A DNA stretch of 32,291 bases, from contig JARHYY010000107.1 in NCBI GenBank assembly GCA_029258405.1, forward strand, positions 1 through 32,291. Direction: 5' to 3'. The position numbers were made by a program, and so were the translations under genes. The notes beneath the pieces were generated by a model. That model was not told the DNA's origin, made no database searches, and worked only from the letters and a program-made list of their open reading frames with translations. Below, one piece after another: positions 30,837 to 32,291 of the stretch. The DNA is from Helicobacteraceae bacterium. Its GTDB lineage: Bacteria > Campylobacterota > Campylobacteria > Campylobacterales > Helicobacteraceae. Every line of letters starts with the position of its first letter. Position 1 is the stretch's first letter.

Positions 30837-31365
30837 TACGATTTAAATGCCTATAAGTATTTTTTAGTATAAAATAATGAAGTTTTATTTAATTGATTAT
30901 AAACTTGTTATATGAAATGTACTAAAGGGCAAAAGTACTTAGAGTATGCAATAGTATGGTGAATAGGGTAGAATAAGGTGCGACTGTTCGCCTATAAATG
31001 CCTAAGGGCATGAAATGGCGGGATTTAGTAATTAAGACTATATCTCACTATAAATTCTATAAATTCAAATGAGGGAGTGAGTCCCAAAGGGATTTACTTA
31101 ACTCGCTATGCAATAAGTTATATTATTAGCTAAAGCGTTACTGAAGCACGCTAAAGAGCTCCTAAAGTGCTTATTAAATAAGTAAGCACAATATCAACCT
31201 AAGGGGGTTGAATAGTGATATATCAGAGTGCTAAAAATACCTATGCTAAGTTTGTATTTTATACACTGACAAAGTAGCAAAAATAAGAATCTATACTTGT
31301 AATAATAGAAATGTATATCATGCAATATTTAAAGCAAGAATATATAAATGCTTATATCTTAAACT

Positions 31366-31458
31366 ATAAATCACCATATATCTCATATGTAAGCATAGAT
31401 TATAATATTACACTCATTTAAAAAAGTCATACATAATGTAACACTCAAAAGCATTAAA
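31366..31458. repeat. Imperfect direct repeat, copy 1
   Basis: Shares CACTCATTTAAAAAAGTCATACATAATGTAA(c/a)ACTCAAAAGCAT and flanking ATATATCTCATAT with copy 2. Confidence 0.85.
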
Positions 31459-31617
31459 GATAATTCTATATATACCATTACATTAAAAGCTTAAAGTATG
31501 ATAAGTCCAAATATAAGAAGTGTATAGCAAAACCCTTAATTCCAATAATCTATTTAGGAATATATATAAAGCAGATGATAGAGCATACATAAAGATTAAA
31601 AAGCAGTAGATACCCAT

Positions 31618-31971
31618 TTGTTGCAATATGTTCTTAATAATCCTATTACTAATAGGAGCATAGAATATAACGATAACAGAATAAGTAGGTTATGTGCAAG
31701 TTATGGGAAATGTGAAATAAGCGGTAATAAGTTAGAAGTAGGCAACATGGAATGCCATCATAAAATACCCTTACATTTAGGGGGAAATGATGAGTATAAT
31801 AACTTGATATGGGTTGATAAATCTATACATAAGTTAATCCATGCAACAAAAAACAATACTATAAAGAAATATCTTAATGCAATAAAGATAGCAAGGCTTA
31901 CAAAAAGCTCAATATATCAAGGAATTAACCTCTATAAAAATATTCTTTGTTTATTCTATGAGATGAAATGA
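31618..31971 (+). pseudogene. C-terminal HNH-endonuclease fragment of a group II intron-encoded protein
   Basis: YVLNNPITNRSIEYNDNRISRLCASYGKCEISGNKLEVGNMECHHKIPLHLGGNDEYNNLIWVDKSIHKLIHA: HNH with CxxS/C and CHHK, in the form found at the C-terminus of group II maturases; the called TTG start is probably not genuine. Confidence 0.75.
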
Positions 31972-32200
31972 TAATTTAAAATTATGGCAAGCTCTGTGCT
32001 CTGAAGGCTTGCATGGTTTGAGATTGGGGAAAACTAGAGATAATATAAAGCTTTAATGTATGATGTGATTTTGAAAAAGATTTTTATAAAAGCATGGTAT
32101 AAAAGGCGAACATAAAATAGATATTTTTTAGGATTTTGCTTGTAATATCGATAGTATATATTATAATATCAATCATTATAAGTAATAACTACTATAAAGA

Positions 32201-32291
32201 TAAATCAAATATATCTCATATTGTGAGCAAAGATTTAATATTGCACTCATTTAAAAAAGTCATACATAATGTAAAACTCAAAAGCATGAAA
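32201..32291. repeat. Imperfect direct repeat, copy 2 (runs to window edge)
   Basis: 31-nt identical core (32244-32274) to copy 1 (31411-31441), then one mismatch and 12 further identical bases. Confidence 0.85.

Larger units (their letters stand above)
30978..32040 (+). mobile_element. Degenerate/deleted group II intron
   Basis: GTGCG 5' consensus at 30978, hairpin-rich ~300 nt without ORF (e.g. GTGCTTA..TAAGCAC, CAACC..GGTTG), group II maturase C-terminal HNH ORF at 31618-31971, then a domain V-like segment (AAGCTCTGTGC...GCATGGTTT) and GGGGAAAACTAGAGATAAT. RT domain absent; 3' end approximate. Confidence 0.65.

Noticed and set aside
31618-31971. Stand-alone HNH restriction/defence nuclease
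   Set aside because: Sequence layout (YVxxNP...YNDNRIS...GKC...CHHK..HKLIHA) is that of group II maturase C-termini and it is flanked by intron-like ends.
1-32291. CRISPR arrays, rRNA or tRNA genes
   Set aside because: No regularly spaced repeats and no convincing cloverleaf or rRNA segments seen by eye; a tRNAscan-SE/Infernal run would be needed to exclude tRNAs.

Overview
AT-rich chromosomal segment whose gene content and protein sequences look like a Campylobacterota (Helicobacter-like) genome; the taxon is inferred, not computed. Most of it is ordinary housekeeping: lutABC-selD-mscS-like cluster, mnmG, polA, an SNase-like gene, dxr-cdsA, a YdjM-like gene, flhA, rpsO, a type I secretion operon with a TPR gene, nifU, pgk, a 519-aa coiled-coil protein and gapA. 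The last ~4 kb is gene-poor and decayed: an iron/siderophore-type periplasmic binding protein, a frameshifted minus-strand pseudogene behind a Fur-box-like site, and a degenerate group II intron that keeps a GTGCG 5' end and the maturase C-terminal HNH module. The clearest item an ORF caller misses is that selD starts 63 nt upstream of the called ORF and reads through an in-frame TGA (selenocysteine, GUAGK context), followed by a SECIS-like hairpin. I found no wholly new system I can support. The best leads are recoded selD, the substrate-less T1SS+TPR operon, the uncharacterised coiled-coil protein between pgk and gapA, and the intron/repeat/pseudogene region at the right end.
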